A DNA stretch of 64,000 nt from Eubacterium brachy ATCC 33089 (GCA_000488855.1 KI535286.1:188713-252712); one strand, 5' to 3'; positions 52,782-62,102 are shown, counted from the first letter of the stretch. The notes: a model not told the origin generated them from the letters alone. Numbers and translations: made by a program.

Positions 52782-54422
52782 ATGTGGACCAGAAAAGATC
52801 TTAAAGAGAGAGGCATGTACAATATGCACCATTCATATTGGCGCATATTGGGAATAATTTTAATATGTGCTCTGCTCACAGGAGGTCTCAGACAACTTCA
52901 TATCGGTTCCGATACGGAAAAGGTGAAACAGGCTATAATAAGAACTACAACCGGCATATATCAACCTTTGGGGAGCAGGTTGGAGTTGAAATCTTCGGGA
53001 GAAATTTTTGATGTGCTTTTCGCCGATAAGGATAAAGAAAGGCTGTATGAAATAGCTGAGAGACACTATAAGCCGAAAGAGGGAATTTTAGCTAACGTAT
53101 ACAACAGAGTCATCGGTTCCAGATCCTTTGCGAGAGGGATTATGGAATCTTTTAACGAGCTTGTGTTAAAGAACAGAATCAGTACGGGAATTTTAATGCT
53201 CTTTTCGTCCGGATTGCTGCTTTTGGTGTATATTTTTATAGCACTGCCGCTGTTCGTAGGAAAAAACAGGTTCATTTTAGAATCAAGAAGGTATAAAGAC
53301 ACCAAAATAGGGAGAATATTATTTCCATGGTACGTGAAAAAAGGACTTCACGTTGCGTGGGTCATGTTCGTCAGACAGGTTTATACCCTTTTATGGGCGC
53401 TTACAATTGTAGGAGGAGTAATAAAGTATTATTCATATTACATGGTTCCCTACATTCTAGCTGAAAATCCCGGCGTATCCACAAAAGATGCGATAAAATT
53501 GTCCAAGGATATGATGCACGGAGAGAAGTGGAAGACCTTTAAATTGCACTTTTCATTTATAGGATGGTATTTTATAGGGAGCTTTACATTCGGAGTATTT
53601 GAAATGGTCTTCATAAAACCGTACGAAGAAACGGTGATGGCTGAACTCTACTTGGCTCTGCGAGAGAAAGCAAAAAAGAAAAAAATAGAAAACAGCGAGT
53701 TGATGTTCGATGTTAATTTAGATGGTCCTATGGTTGCAGGAAGCTATGATATAGACAGCTATCCGTTAGAAACCAGAGTTAGCAGAAATTGGATTAAATT
53801 TGACTATAAGAAGCATTACAGCGCTACTTCCATGATATTGATGTTCTTTGCTTTCAGCATGATAGGTTGGCTGTGGGAAGTTGGAATGTACGTTTATGAG
53901 ATAGGGGAATTTATCAACAGAGGAACGCTCCATGGACCGTGGTTGCCGATATATGGAAGCGGTGGGGTTTTAGTTATTTTACTTTTAAAAAGATATGGAA
54001 ACAGACCGGGATTGTTGTTTCTTTTAGCGGTAATTCTATGCGGTATTGTAGAATATTTTACGGGGACCTTTCTGTGGTATACAAAGCATACTATATGGTG
54101 GGACTATTCAGGTTATTTCCTCAACATAAATGGAAGAGTATGCGCGGAAGGCTTAATATTGTTCGGTTTAGGGGGAATGGCGTTCGTGTACATTCTAGCT
54201 CCGTTTTTCGACAAAATATTCAGCAAGATACCCGGGAAAGTATGTGTTGTAATATGCGTGATATTGCTTTCCGTATTCTGTGTTGATTTGATTTATTCAC
54301 AATTTAAGCCGAATACGGGGAAGGGAATTACAGAATATAAAAATGCCATGAGTTCAAAAGGAAAAATTGTAGAGTATGCAGAAAATTCAGCGGACATTCA
54401 GCTGAGGAAGGAATTCAAATGA
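52782..54422 (+). CDS. DUF975 membrane protein fused to ABC_trans_CmpB-type domain
   Basis: 546 residues. The N-terminal ~300 residues follow the DUF975 pattern: MWTRKDLKERG, then MHHSYWRILGIILICALLTGG, and several membrane helices. The C-terminal ~200 residues match the CmpB-like permease family: FFAFSMIGWLWEVGMYVYE, then RGTLHGPWLPIYGSGG. Neither part has a settled function. I chose ATG 52782, since the TTG at 52752 lies too close to the upstream stop and lacks a ribosome site. Its stop overlaps the following gene by four bases, so the products are translationally coupled. Confidence 0.85.
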   Translation: MWTRKDLKERGMYNMHHSYWRILGIILICALLTGGLRQLHIGSDTEKVKQAIIRTTTGIYQPLGSRLELKSSGEIFDVLFADKDKERLYEIAERHYKPKEGILANVYNRVIGSRSFARGIMESFNELVLKNRISTGILMLFSSGLLLLVYIFIALPLFVGKNRFILESRRYKDTKIGRILFPWYVKKGLHVAWVMFVRQVYTLLWALTIVGGVIKYYSYYMVPYILAENPGVSTKDAIKLSKDMMHGEKWKTFKLHFSFIGWYFIGSFTFGVFEMVFIKPYEETVMAELYLALREKAKKKKIENSELMFDVNLDGPMVAGSYDIDSYPLETRVSRNWIKFDYKKHYSATSMILMFFAFSMIGWLWEVGMYVYEIGEFINRGTLHGPWLPIYGSGGVLVILLLKRYGNRPGLLFLLAVILCGIVEYFTGTFLWYTKHTIWWDYSGYFLNINGRVCAEGLILFGLGGMAFVYILAPFFDKIFSKIPGKVCVVICVILLSVFCVDLIYSQFKPNTGKGITEYKNAMSSKGKIVEYAENSADIQLRKEFK

Positions 54423-56227
54423 GAATTAAGGACTTTATTTTTGAGTTACAAGTGGTGATTATGACTTTGATTTTAGCTTTTGCGGAGTTTGCACCGGTCG
54501 GCACAAATGTTGCGATGATAGGATATTTTTTAGCATTCGGCATCGGAGCGGTAAATACTGTGATTATAATTTCGTCGGAAATCAAAAATAGAAATTTTAT
54601 AGCCGGAGTATTGATAACCCTTGTGGTGAGTTTAATACTGGTGTTTGAAGGATATTACAGCAAGGGCATCGTAATTCTGGCAGCGATAATAGTCGTAAAG
54701 TCTCAAGTGAAACTTTTGAAAAAGAGATGTTGTGAAACCATAGACGGCATGAAGGGAATTTTACCGGAAAAGACTACAGTGTTCACAAACGGTATTGAGG
54801 GAGAGCTTTCATGTCGAGACCTGGAAAAAGGAAATGTTACCGTGGTAAAGAGAGGGCAGAGAATTCCAACAGACGGAATAGTGTTTGCAGGAAAGACGAT
54901 TCTGAACGAAAAGGTATTGATAGGGGGCGGGAGCAATTCCGATGCCAGAACTGTAAAAAGCGGAGACAGCGTATTTGCAGGAAGCATAAATCTCGGAGAG
55001 GAAGTGCAGATAGAATCCATATCGACGCAGAAAGACAGCTTGATGGGACAGGTTGTTGATAGGATTTTACGAGTAGATGTGAACAGCAGTGAAGTGTTTT
55101 TAAAATTGAAAAAAATAGTATCGGTGGCGAAGTATTTCGCAGTTATATTCGGAGTTGTCCTGATTTCAATTTGGATTTTTTTCATGGGATATGAGTACAA
55201 GAGCGCTTTGTATTGGGGTAGCTTTGCACTGCTGTTGGCAAACGTAGATATAGCGACGGATTTTATCGAAGTCGGTATGAAAAAGTTCATAATCAGAAAT
55301 GCTAAAAACGGAATAATTCCAAAAGATTTAGATCAGGGAAATAACGCCGGATGCGTGGACAGAGTCATAGTTGAAAGCAACGATATGTATCTAGGCGGGG
55401 CTTATAAGCTTGTTAAAATTCACAGCGATGGAGCTGTCAGCAAGGAAGAGATGTTAGTGTATGCAGCTCATCTTGAAAATGAAATAGATCATCCAATTGC
55501 AACGGCTGTGAAAAAAGCGTTTTTGCAGTTGACAAAATATGAAAAGATTTCTCCGCAAGATGCCATAAGAACAGGATTAATCGATAAAGTTGAATATATA
55601 AAAGAAGAGGGAGTAACCGGAAAATTCAGGGATAAATTCGTATGCTTCGGCAGCGATAGACTGATGTCTCTAATAAATATAAAAAAATTGCCGAAGGGGA
55701 ATAATGTCGAGCTGGTCCATATGGCGATAAACGGAAAATATGCCGGATACATGGCTTTCAAGTACATCGAAAGAGAAGGAATAAGGGAAATCTATGCTAA
55801 CTGGAAGGCGGCAGGCATAAAAAAATATGGCAATATCAGCATTAAATACGCAGAAGTGATAAAAGAGATAAATGAAGGCAAAACTCCCGGAGATAAGACA
55901 GGGTTGATATCTTTCAAGGAAGGAAATCTGGCTGAAAAAATATCGAGAGAATCGGGTGTTGACGTGTGGTTTGATTTGGGAGGATTTGACAAAAGAGGTG
56001 TGAGAAAAAATGCCGATTTATTATTTTTGAACAACGGTTTGGATCATGTAGGCTCCTTCATCTCGTACTGTAAAAAATTCTTTCTAAATGTGAGAAAAAG
56101 CGTTATATTATTCATATGTGCCAAGATTGTTGTATATGTGCTTGGATACATATTTATTCCTTCCATAAGCACAACGTTCATGATAGACAGTGCTATTTCG
56201 ATGCTTGCCATATATAAAATTGCGTAG
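54419..56227 (+). CDS. P-type ATPase-like protein lacking catalytic motifs
   Basis: 602 residues, with the order of a P1B-type ATPase: N-terminal membrane helices, an actuator domain (VKRGQRIPTDGIVFAGKTILNE and SGDSVFAGSINLG), two further helices, a nucleotide-binding region with the conserved ENEIDHPIATAVKKA (His358-Pro359), and C-terminal helices. But TGES is IGGGS (168-172), the phosphorylation motif DKTGT is ESNDM (Glu319 replacing Asp), the CPC site is absent (ALLLANVD) and GDGxND is gone. It should not cycle as a pump. It may be a scaffold or sensor for its neighbours (inference). It overlaps the previous gene by four bases. Confidence 0.8.
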   Translation: MRIKDFIFELQVVIMTLILAFAEFAPVGTNVAMIGYFLAFGIGAVNTVIIISSEIKNRNFIAGVLITLVVSLILVFEGYYSKGIVILAAIIVVKSQVKLLKKRCCETIDGMKGILPEKTTVFTNGIEGELSCRDLEKGNVTVVKRGQRIPTDGIVFAGKTILNEKVLIGGGSNSDARTVKSGDSVFAGSINLGEEVQIESISTQKDSLMGQVVDRILRVDVNSSEVFLKLKKIVSVAKYFAVIFGVVLISIWIFFMGYEYKSALYWGSFALLLANVDIATDFIEVGMKKFIIRNAKNGIIPKDLDQGNNAGCVDRVIVESNDMYLGGAYKLVKIHSDGAVSKEEMLVYAAHLENEIDHPIATAVKKAFLQLTKYEKISPQDAIRTGLIDKVEYIKEEGVTGKFRDKFVCFGSDRLMSLINIKKLPKGNNVELVHMAINGKYAGYMAFKYIEREGIREIYANWKAAGIKKYGNISIKYAEVIKEINEGKTPGDKTGLISFKEGNLAEKISRESGVDVWFDLGGFDKRGVRKNADLLFLNNGLDHVGSFISYCKKFFLNVRKSVILFICAKIVVYVLGYIFIPSISTTFMIDSAISMLAIYKIA

Positions 56228-56258
56228 TAATGTCAAAGAAAGTTTGGAGAAATACAGT

Positions 56259-57164
56259 ATGTACTATGAAAATAGAGGTGGTAAGATACACTATAAAGAA
56301 ATTGGAGAAGGAATTCCGATTTTAATGATTCACGGGCTCGGATGCCATATGGGATTGATGGAAAACTGCATGGAGCCACTGTTTGACGGAAATTTCATAA
56401 AGGACTACAACAATGAAATGAACGGAATAAACAGCAGTTTCAAGAGGATTTACGTAGACCTGCCGGGACAAGGAAAGTCTGAATTACCAATGGAACTGGC
56501 AAATTCAGATGGACTTTTGGATGTTATGACGGATTTTGTGAGGCAAGTGATCAGAGAGGACTTCGTAATGGTCGGTGAGTCGTATGGAGGATATTTATCC
56601 AGAGGGATAATGACAAAGATGATGGACAAGGTTATGGGATTGGGATTGATTTGTCCCGTAGGAGTTCCGGACAGAACTAAAAGAGAACTTCCCGAGATGA
56701 ATATGAGAATAATAGATCGCAACTTTGCCGAAAAGATGATGGCGAAAAATCGCAGGGAAATGTCGGAATTCATGGAAACGGCTGCCGTGGTGAACGAGAA
56801 GACCTATGACAGATATAGAAGGGATATAAGAGATGCGGCACCTACCATACAGAGAAATTTTATTAGGAAACTTCTTAAGAATTATCTCATGTCATTTGAA
56901 CCCGATGAGATTATCGCAGACGAGAAATTCATGAAACCTGCCGTGTTTATAATGGGGAGACAGGATATAGTTACGGGGTATAGGGATTTTATGAACATGT
57001 ATGAATGTTATCCCAGAGCCACCATGCTGATTTTGGATGGCGGAGGACATCAGCTGCAAAGAGAGAATATTCCGATGTTTGAGACGGCTATGAAGAACTG
57101 GCTGGGAAGCATAGCTGTGAATGCGGAAATAAACAATTTGGGTATTGACAAAGATAAGAAATGA
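56259..57164 (+). CDS. Alpha/beta hydrolase
   Basis: 301 residues. The alpha/beta hydrolase core is visible: LMIHGLGCHMG (oxyanion loop), GESYGGYLSRGI (nucleophile Ser), GRQDIVTGY (acid) and DGGGHQLQRENI (catalytic His). No signal peptide, so cytoplasmic. I chose ATG 56259, with GGAG 8 bases upstream, over earlier in-frame starts that would overlap the preceding gene. It ends the operon of the membrane phosphoesterase, DUF975/CmpB protein and pseudo-ATPase. Substrate unknown; a lipid ester would fit the context. Confidence 0.88.
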   Translation: MYYENRGGKIHYKEIGEGIPILMIHGLGCHMGLMENCMEPLFDGNFIKDYNNEMNGINSSFKRIYVDLPGQGKSELPMELANSDGLLDVMTDFVRQVIREDFVMVGESYGGYLSRGIMTKMMDKVMGLGLICPVGVPDRTKRELPEMNMRIIDRNFAEKMMAKNRREMSEFMETAAVVNEKTYDRYRRDIRDAAPTIQRNFIRKLLKNYLMSFEPDEIIADEKFMKPAVFIMGRQDIVTGYRDFMNMYECYPRATMLILDGGGHQLQRENIPMFETAMKNWLGSIAVNAEINNLGIDKDKK

Positions 57165-57173
57165 TGATAACAT
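57145..57173 (+). promoter_or_regulatory. Promoter of the T-box leader
   Basis: TTGACA (57145-57150), a 17-base spacer and TAACAT (57168-57173), at the very end of the hydrolase gene. Confidence 0.55.
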
Positions 57174-57189
57174 ATAGTGCAAAATACAA

Positions 57190-57453
57190 ACCGTTGATAA
57201 GGGGATAACGTTATTAGAACGGCTTACAGCGAATCTGGGGTGGTGAGAGCTAGGTAGTGTCAGTGATAGCAAATGGGCCTTTGAGGGCGAAATGAAAACG
57301 AGATGAATTCTCGTCAGTAGTGGAGACGTGATGCCGACGTAACGGGCAAGGAGTGTGATGGCACTCTGCAGAGAGAACGGCAATGCCGTTAATTAAGGTG
57401 GCACCGCAGGCATACGCTTGTCCTTAGTTTGAGGACGGGCGATTTTTGTTTTT
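57190..57453 (+). promoter_or_regulatory. T-box riboswitch, probably tRNA-Trp responsive
   Basis: The leader before the symporter gene contains the T-box sequence AAGGTGGCACCGC (57395-57407). Further upstream are the Stem I apical parts (GGGGTGGTGAGAGCTAGG, 57237-57254) and the specifier context GCAAA-TGG-GCCTTTGAG, with the specifier TGG at 57274-57276, the tryptophan codon. The intrinsic terminator is CGCTTGTCCT / AGGACGGGCG (57415-57441) followed by T-runs. Uncharged tRNA-Trp would stabilise the antiterminator and switch on the transporter. The T-box call is firm; the specifier reading is by alignment to the family pattern. Confidence 0.88.
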
Positions 57454-57499
57454 GGAGAAACCGCAACGTTATAGCAGTATATTGGAGAAGGTGAAAAAA

Positions 57500-58831
57500 A
57501 TGGGAAACAATTTGGAGAAAATCAAGGCGAGAGATGGTTTTTCGTCGAAGTTGGGATTTACAATTGCATGTATAGGTTCGGCAGTTGGAATGGGCAACAT
57601 CTGGCTATTTCCCTACAAGGTTGGCGAAAACGGCGGAGCTGCATTTTTGGTACCGTACTTCATATTTGTCGTGTTGCTCGGAGTAAGCGGGATAGTTGGA
57701 GAGATAACTTTGGGTCGTTCCATGAAAACAGGACCCTTGGGAGCTTTCAAAAAGGCTATGGAAATTCGAGGACTCAAGGGTGGAGGCATCCTGGGGATGA
57801 TTCCGGTGATAGGGGCTGTGGCCATAGCGGTGGGATACACCGTCGTAATGGCTTGGATTTTGAAATTCGTCGTCGGATCACTCAGCGGAAGCATGATGAA
57901 TGCTGAAAACAGCGGGCAGTACTTCGGAGAAATCGTGGGAAGTTTCGGGGCAGTCAAATGGCATATAATAGTAATCGCAGTTACATTTTGCTTGATGGTA
58001 TTTGGAATATCAAAAGGAATTGAAAAAGTCAATAAATTCATGATGCCGGCATTTTTCGTGTTGTTTGTGATACTTGCCGTAAGGGTGTATTTTCTGCCTG
58101 GAGCGGAAAAGGGATACGATTTTCTATTCAATCCGAATTGGGCAGTTTTGAAAAAACCTATGACATGGGTCTACGCCTTAGGTCAAGCCTTCTTCTCGTT
58201 GTCCCTGGCAGGATCGGGAACAGTGGTATACGGCAGCTATGTGAGCGAAAAGGAAGATATAGTTTCCAGTGCAAAATACGTCGCTTTCTTTGATACCCTC
58301 GCAGCCATGGTAGCGGGTTTGGTGATAATTCCGGCAGTGTTCGCATTCAATGTGGATCATGCGGCAGGACCGCCTTTGATGTTTATCACCATGCCGAGCA
58401 TTTTTAAAATGATGCCTCTGGGACAGTTGATGGCGATCATCTTTTTTGTAGCAGTTATGTTTGCAGGATTTACATCGCTGGTTAACCTGTATGAAACACC
58501 TATTGAAGCATTGCAAAACAGGTTCGGATTGAGCAGAGCAAAAGCCGTCGGAATTATTCTCACCATAGGATTGATAGTAGGGTTGTTCATAGAGCAGGGC
58601 GATGTGCTTTCAAAATGGATGGATATAGTTTCAGCATATATCATACCTCTGGGAGCTTTGCTTGCGGCAGTTATGGTCTACTGGGTTTGTGGAAAAGGCT
58701 TTGCCAGGAGCCATGCTCAAATGGGAAAGGAAAAGCGAATTGGCAAGTGGTTTGAACCTATGGGAAGATACGTGTTGTGTGGAGTGACATTGGCAGTATA
58801 TGTTCTAGGCATTGTTGTAGGAGGTCTGTAA
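57500..58831 (+). CDS. Neurotransmitter:sodium symporter (NSS) family amino-acid transporter, probably for tryptophan
   Basis: 443 residues, about 11-12 membrane segments. The NSS signature is GSAVGMGNIWLFPYKVGENGGAAFLVPYF (about 20-48), with the sodium-site residues of the unwound helix 1. GQAFFSLSLAGSG is helix 6. The family includes the bacterial Trp transporter TnaT and LeuT. A T-box with a TGG specifier controls it, which points to tryptophan uptake (inference). I chose ATG 57500, preceded by GGAGAAGGTG; an earlier TTG at 57446 lies in the terminator. No other biosynthetic or aminoacyl-tRNA gene is linked. Confidence 0.92.
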   Translation: MGNNLEKIKARDGFSSKLGFTIACIGSAVGMGNIWLFPYKVGENGGAAFLVPYFIFVVLLGVSGIVGEITLGRSMKTGPLGAFKKAMEIRGLKGGGILGMIPVIGAVAIAVGYTVVMAWILKFVVGSLSGSMMNAENSGQYFGEIVGSFGAVKWHIIVIAVTFCLMVFGISKGIEKVNKFMMPAFFVLFVILAVRVYFLPGAEKGYDFLFNPNWAVLKKPMTWVYALGQAFFSLSLAGSGTVVYGSYVSEKEDIVSSAKYVAFFDTLAAMVAGLVIIPAVFAFNVDHAAGPPLMFITMPSIFKMMPLGQLMAIIFFVAVMFAGFTSLVNLYETPIEALQNRFGLSRAKAVGIILTIGLIVGLFIEQGDVLSKWMDIVSAYIIPLGALLAAVMVYWVCGKGFARSHAQMGKEKRIGKWFEPMGRYVLCGVTLAVYVLGIVVGGL

Positions 58832-58870
58832 GAGATCGAAGCGGAGTGTGGCTAGAATGAAATATATTCC

Positions 58871-58899
58871 TTGAAAATGAGATGAAGCTGTGGTATAAT
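58871..58899 (+). promoter_or_regulatory. Promoter of rpmE
   Basis: TTGAAA (58871-58876), 17-base spacer, TATAAT (58894-58899). Confidence 0.75.
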
Positions 58900-58971
58900 A
58901 ATCTGGCTGTAATGTTATAGCAATGGTAATAACTATGCAAAGGCGATGCCTGAGCAGGAAAGAGGTGAAAC

Positions 58972-59172
58972 ATGAAACAGGGAATCCATCCTGAATATAA
59001 GGAATGTAAAGTAACTTGTGCATGTGGCAATACATTTGTAACTGAATCGACTAATGAAGAAATGAAACTTGATGTTTGCTCAGCGTGTCATCCGTTCTTT
59101 ACAGGTCAACAGAAGTTCATCAACCGCGGTGGACGTGTTGAAAAGTTCAAGAACAAATATAAAATGGACTAA
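58972..59172 (+). CDS. rpmE: 50S ribosomal protein L31, zinc-binding form
   Basis: 66 residues. Typical bL31: [26 protein letters not shown], then [19 protein letters not shown] and [11 protein letters not shown]. Cysteines in CxC and CxxC pairs bind zinc, so this is the C+ form used under zinc-replete conditions. Own promoter, GAAAGAGG ribosome site and terminator; single-gene unit. Confidence 0.97.
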   Translation: MKQGIHPEYKECKVTCACGNTFVTESTNEEMKLDVCSACHPFFTGQQKFINRGGRVEKFKNKYKMD

Positions 59173-59176
59173 TTTT

Positions 59177-59210
59177 AAAGCAGCATGACCAAGAGGTAGT
59201 GCTGCTTTTT
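59177..59210 (+). terminator. Terminator of rpmE
   Basis: Stem AAAGCAGCA / TGCTGCTTT, 14-base loop, T-run. It begins just after the rpmE stop. Confidence 0.85.
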
Positions 59211-59418
59211 CAGTACGAAAAAATCCGGCATGGGTAGCAATGCAAGAAGCGTATAGAGGAGCTGAGTAAGTAGAAAACTGGATTAGCTTCTTTTTTAGTG
59301 AACAAATATACTTCGGGAGAGCCCTTTCGTTGATATGAGAATATAATTGTGGTAAAATCAAAGGAAATATGATAATAGCTTTAAATTTTGATGCTTGAAA
59401 TTGTTAGAGGGAAGTTAT

Positions 59419-61449
59419 ATGAATAAAAAAATTAAAATTGTATTTTCAGTGTTGTTGATGACGGCATTCATTTTTAATAGCCAGAAAGTATTGGGGGAAT
59501 CTAAAAAGACTGTTTCAATTCTTTTCACCCACGATATGCATAGTCACATAGATGTGGAAAGGAATATGAAAGACGGAAAAGAGAGAGAAAGCGGTGGATT
59601 GGCAAAAGTTAAGACCGTGAAAGATCGCACGGAAGACAGATATAATGGAACGTTTCTGGTAGATGCAGGAGATTTTGCCATGGGAACACCTTTCCAGACT
59701 GTTTTCAGGGAACGTGCATCCGAGCTTAAAACTATGGCAGAGGTAGGTTTCGATGCGACTACACTGGGAAACCACGAGTTTGATTACAGGGCAAAAGGAC
59801 TTGGCAGAATGTTTGAAGAAGCTGCAAATTACAATAAAGGAAGAACGAAAATGCCATCTCTTGTGGCAGGAAATATAGATTGGAAAAAGTCCTTTGCAGA
59901 TAAGAATAAAATGATTTCAGAGAACGCAAAGGTTTTGAAGAAATCGATGGATAAATACGGTGTAGCCGACTATTCCATAATAGAAAAAAACGGTGTTAAA
60001 ATGGCTGTATTCGGAGTTTTAGGCAGAGAAGCCGTAGAAAATGCACCGGCTGCCGGGCTGAAGTTCAAGGATTTTGTTTCAAGAGCGAAGGAAATTGTCA
60101 AGGAGATAAAGAAAAACGGCGGATACGACATAATCGTGTGTTTAAGTCACTCAGGGACCGATGAAAAGGATTTTGATAAATCTGAAGATGTGGAATTAGC
60201 AAAGAGCGTTCCTGATATAGATTTAATAGTCAGCGGACACAGCCATACGGAATTGAAAGAAGCTAAAACTGTCGGCAGTACGCATATTGTATCTTGTGGT
60301 GCATATAATCATAACATAGGACATATCGTTTTGAAAAAAGATGGGGAAAGATACAGAATCGATAAATATGAACTGATTAAATTGGATGAAAGCGTTGAGG
60401 GAGATAAGGATATTCAAAAGGTTGTAGATAGATTTAAGAAAAATGTAGATAACGATTTTTTCAAAAAATACGGATATTCTTCCAATACCGTCCTTGCGAA
60501 AAATGAGAATAAATTCACCGATGTGAATAGTCTAGGCAAAAAACAGGGAGAGGATCCCCTTGGAAATCTGATCGCCGACAGCTACTTGGATATAGCTAAT
60601 AAAAATTTGAAGGGAAATGAACCTAAATACGATCTTTCATTGGTACCGGCAGGTGTCATCAGAGGTTCGCTGGGAACAGGAAAAATCACTGCAGCAGATG
60701 CGTTCAATATAAGTTCTCTGGGCATAGGAGAGGATGAAAAGGTAGGATATCCGCTGGTGAGTGTATATCTGACGGGAAAGGAACTTAAAGCGGTGGCGGA
60801 AGTCGACGGTACGGTTTCGGATAAAATGGATGAAGCGAGACTCTACATGAGCGGTTTGGGTTATACTATCAATCGGAACAGACTGTTTTTGAACAGAGTA
60901 ACAGACGTTAGACTCATAGATAAAGAGGGAAATACCACAGGTAAAATAGATAACGACAAGTTGTATCACGTGGTGGGCGGATTGTACTCGTGTCAAATGC
61001 TGAGTTACGTAAAAGATCAATCTCACGGATTGCTGTCCATTGAGCCGAAAGATAAAAACGGCAACGTGATAAAAGATTTCAACAAGCACATAATATACGA
61101 TAAAAATGGTAACGAAATCAAAGAGTGGTATGCCTTGGCAACTTACATAGATAATTTTAAAAATAAGGAAATTCCAAGCTATTACGGAAAGACTCATAAC
61201 CGAAAGATAATCGATGACAGCTGGAATCCCATAAAGCTGTTGAAGCAACCGAATCACATCTTCGTAATGCTTCTGGGAATAATATTGATACCTGTTGCAA
61301 TAATCATCGGAATCATCATTTTGATCGTTAAAAGGCGAAGAAATCGAGTAGGGCGTTACGGAGGGATGTTCAACGGTAGAAGCGGTTTTTACGGAAGGAA
61401 ATCACGAAGAAAGAGCAGGCTTGACAAAAGGAAATTGTGGAGAAGATAG
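59419..61449 (+). CDS. Surface-anchored 5'-nucleotidase family metallophosphatase
   Basis: 676 residues. N-terminal signal peptide (about 1-26). Metallophosphatase domain: ILFTHDMHSHID, VDAGDFAMGTP, TLGNHEFDY, CLSHSG and SGHSHTELK, all metal ligands present. Then the 5'-nucleotidase C-terminal domain (about 390-560, GNLIADSYLDIA and PAGVIRGSLGTG). A C-terminal membrane helix (VMLLGIILIPVAIIIGIIIL) and a long Arg/Lys/Gly-rich tail (RRRNRVGRYGG...) anchor it. It releases phosphate and nucleosides from extracellular nucleotides. I chose ATG 59419 with GAGGGAAG upstream over TTG 59395. Upstream of rdgB by 27 bases. Confidence 0.9.
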   Translation: MNKKIKIVFSVLLMTAFIFNSQKVLGESKKTVSILFTHDMHSHIDVERNMKDGKERESGGLAKVKTVKDRTEDRYNGTFLVDAGDFAMGTPFQTVFRERASELKTMAEVGFDATTLGNHEFDYRAKGLGRMFEEAANYNKGRTKMPSLVAGNIDWKKSFADKNKMISENAKVLKKSMDKYGVADYSIIEKNGVKMAVFGVLGREAVENAPAAGLKFKDFVSRAKEIVKEIKKNGGYDIIVCLSHSGTDEKDFDKSEDVELAKSVPDIDLIVSGHSHTELKEAKTVGSTHIVSCGAYNHNIGHIVLKKDGERYRIDKYELIKLDESVEGDKDIQKVVDRFKKNVDNDFFKKYGYSSNTVLAKNENKFTDVNSLGKKQGEDPLGNLIADSYLDIANKNLKGNEPKYDLSLVPAGVIRGSLGTGKITAADAFNISSLGIGEDEKVGYPLVSVYLTGKELKAVAEVDGTVSDKMDEARLYMSGLGYTINRNRLFLNRVTDVRLIDKEGNTTGKIDNDKLYHVVGGLYSCQMLSYVKDQSHGLLSIEPKDKNGNVIKDFNKHIIYDKNGNEIKEWYALATYIDNFKNKEIPSYYGKTHNRKIIDDSWNPIKLLKQPNHIFVMLLGIILIPVAIIIGIIILIVKRRRNRVGRYGGMFNGRSGFYGRKSRRKSRLDKRKLWRR

Positions 61450-61476
61450 AGTTTAAACACATGGGTGGAGAGTGAA

Positions 61477-62079
61477 ATGAAAGAGAAAATGAAGGTCATC
61501 TTAGCGACCAGAAATGAGCATAAGGTAGAAGAGATAAATCCGATCTTGAGCGAGTTCGGAATGAAAGCTATTTCCCTGAATGACTTGTCGCTATGCGATG
61601 TGGAAGTGATAGAAGACGGAGAAACCTTTGAGGCAAACTCATATAAGAAGGCTTTTGAGATCATGAAGAAGACGGGACAGATAACCATTGCCGACGATTC
61701 GGGGTTGGAAGTTGCCTATCTGAACGATGCGCCGGGAGTGTACAGTGCCAGATTTGCAGGGGAAGATGCCACAGATGAGGAAAACAATGAAAAATTGATC
61801 AAACTCATGGAAGGAGTTCCTGCAGAAAAAAGAGGAGCAAAATATGTAAGTGTAATTACGATGGTTTATCCCGAGGGGAAGAAATTAGTTGCAAGAGGTG
61901 AAATTTCAGGCAGAATTGCCATGGAGAAAGAAGGCAATCAAGGCTTCGGTTACGATCCGTACTTCATCCCGGACGGATATGACAGAACTTTCGGAACGTT
62001 TTCACTGGAAGAAAAAAATAAAATAAGTCACAGGGGCAATGCTTTGATAGAACTGAGAAAGATGCTTGAAAACATGTAG
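61477..62079 (+). CDS. rdgB: XTP/dITP diphosphatase (RdgB/HAM1)
   Basis: Removes deaminated nucleotides (ITP, XTP) from the pool as monophosphate plus pyrophosphate. 200 residues. Motifs: ILATRNEHKVEEI, EDGETFEANSYKKA, ADDSGLEVAYLNDAPGVYSARFAG, GNQGFGYDPYFIP and EEKNKISHRGNAL. I chose ATG 61477, 6 bases after GGAG, over GTG 61465. It follows the 5'-nucleotidase and precedes the YihY gene, probably in one transcript; pyrophosphate produced here would feed the family II pyrophosphatases (inference). Confidence 0.95.
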   Translation: MKEKMKVILATRNEHKVEEINPILSEFGMKAISLNDLSLCDVEVIEDGETFEANSYKKAFEIMKKTGQITIADDSGLEVAYLNDAPGVYSARFAGEDATDEENNEKLIKLMEGVPAEKRGAKYVSVITMVYPEGKKLVARGEISGRIAMEKEGNQGFGYDPYFIPDGYDRTFGTFSLEEKNKISHRGNALIELRKMLENM

Positions 62080-62102
62080 GGAGAAAAAAGAGAGGTTGAA
62101 AA

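Noticed and set aside
54703..55290. 195-residue minus-strand frame inside the pseudo-ATPase gene
   Set aside because: Antisense shadow; the plus-strand reading has domain structure and coupling to neighbours.
55889..55907. A literal DKTG string in the P-type ATPase homologue (residues 492-495)
   Set aside because: It lies after the HP motif, where the phosphorylation site cannot be, and is followed by L not T. The true site is at residues 319-323 and lacks Asp.
60637..61257. 206-residue minus-strand frame inside the 5'-nucleotidase gene
   Set aside because: Antisense shadow of a conserved gene.
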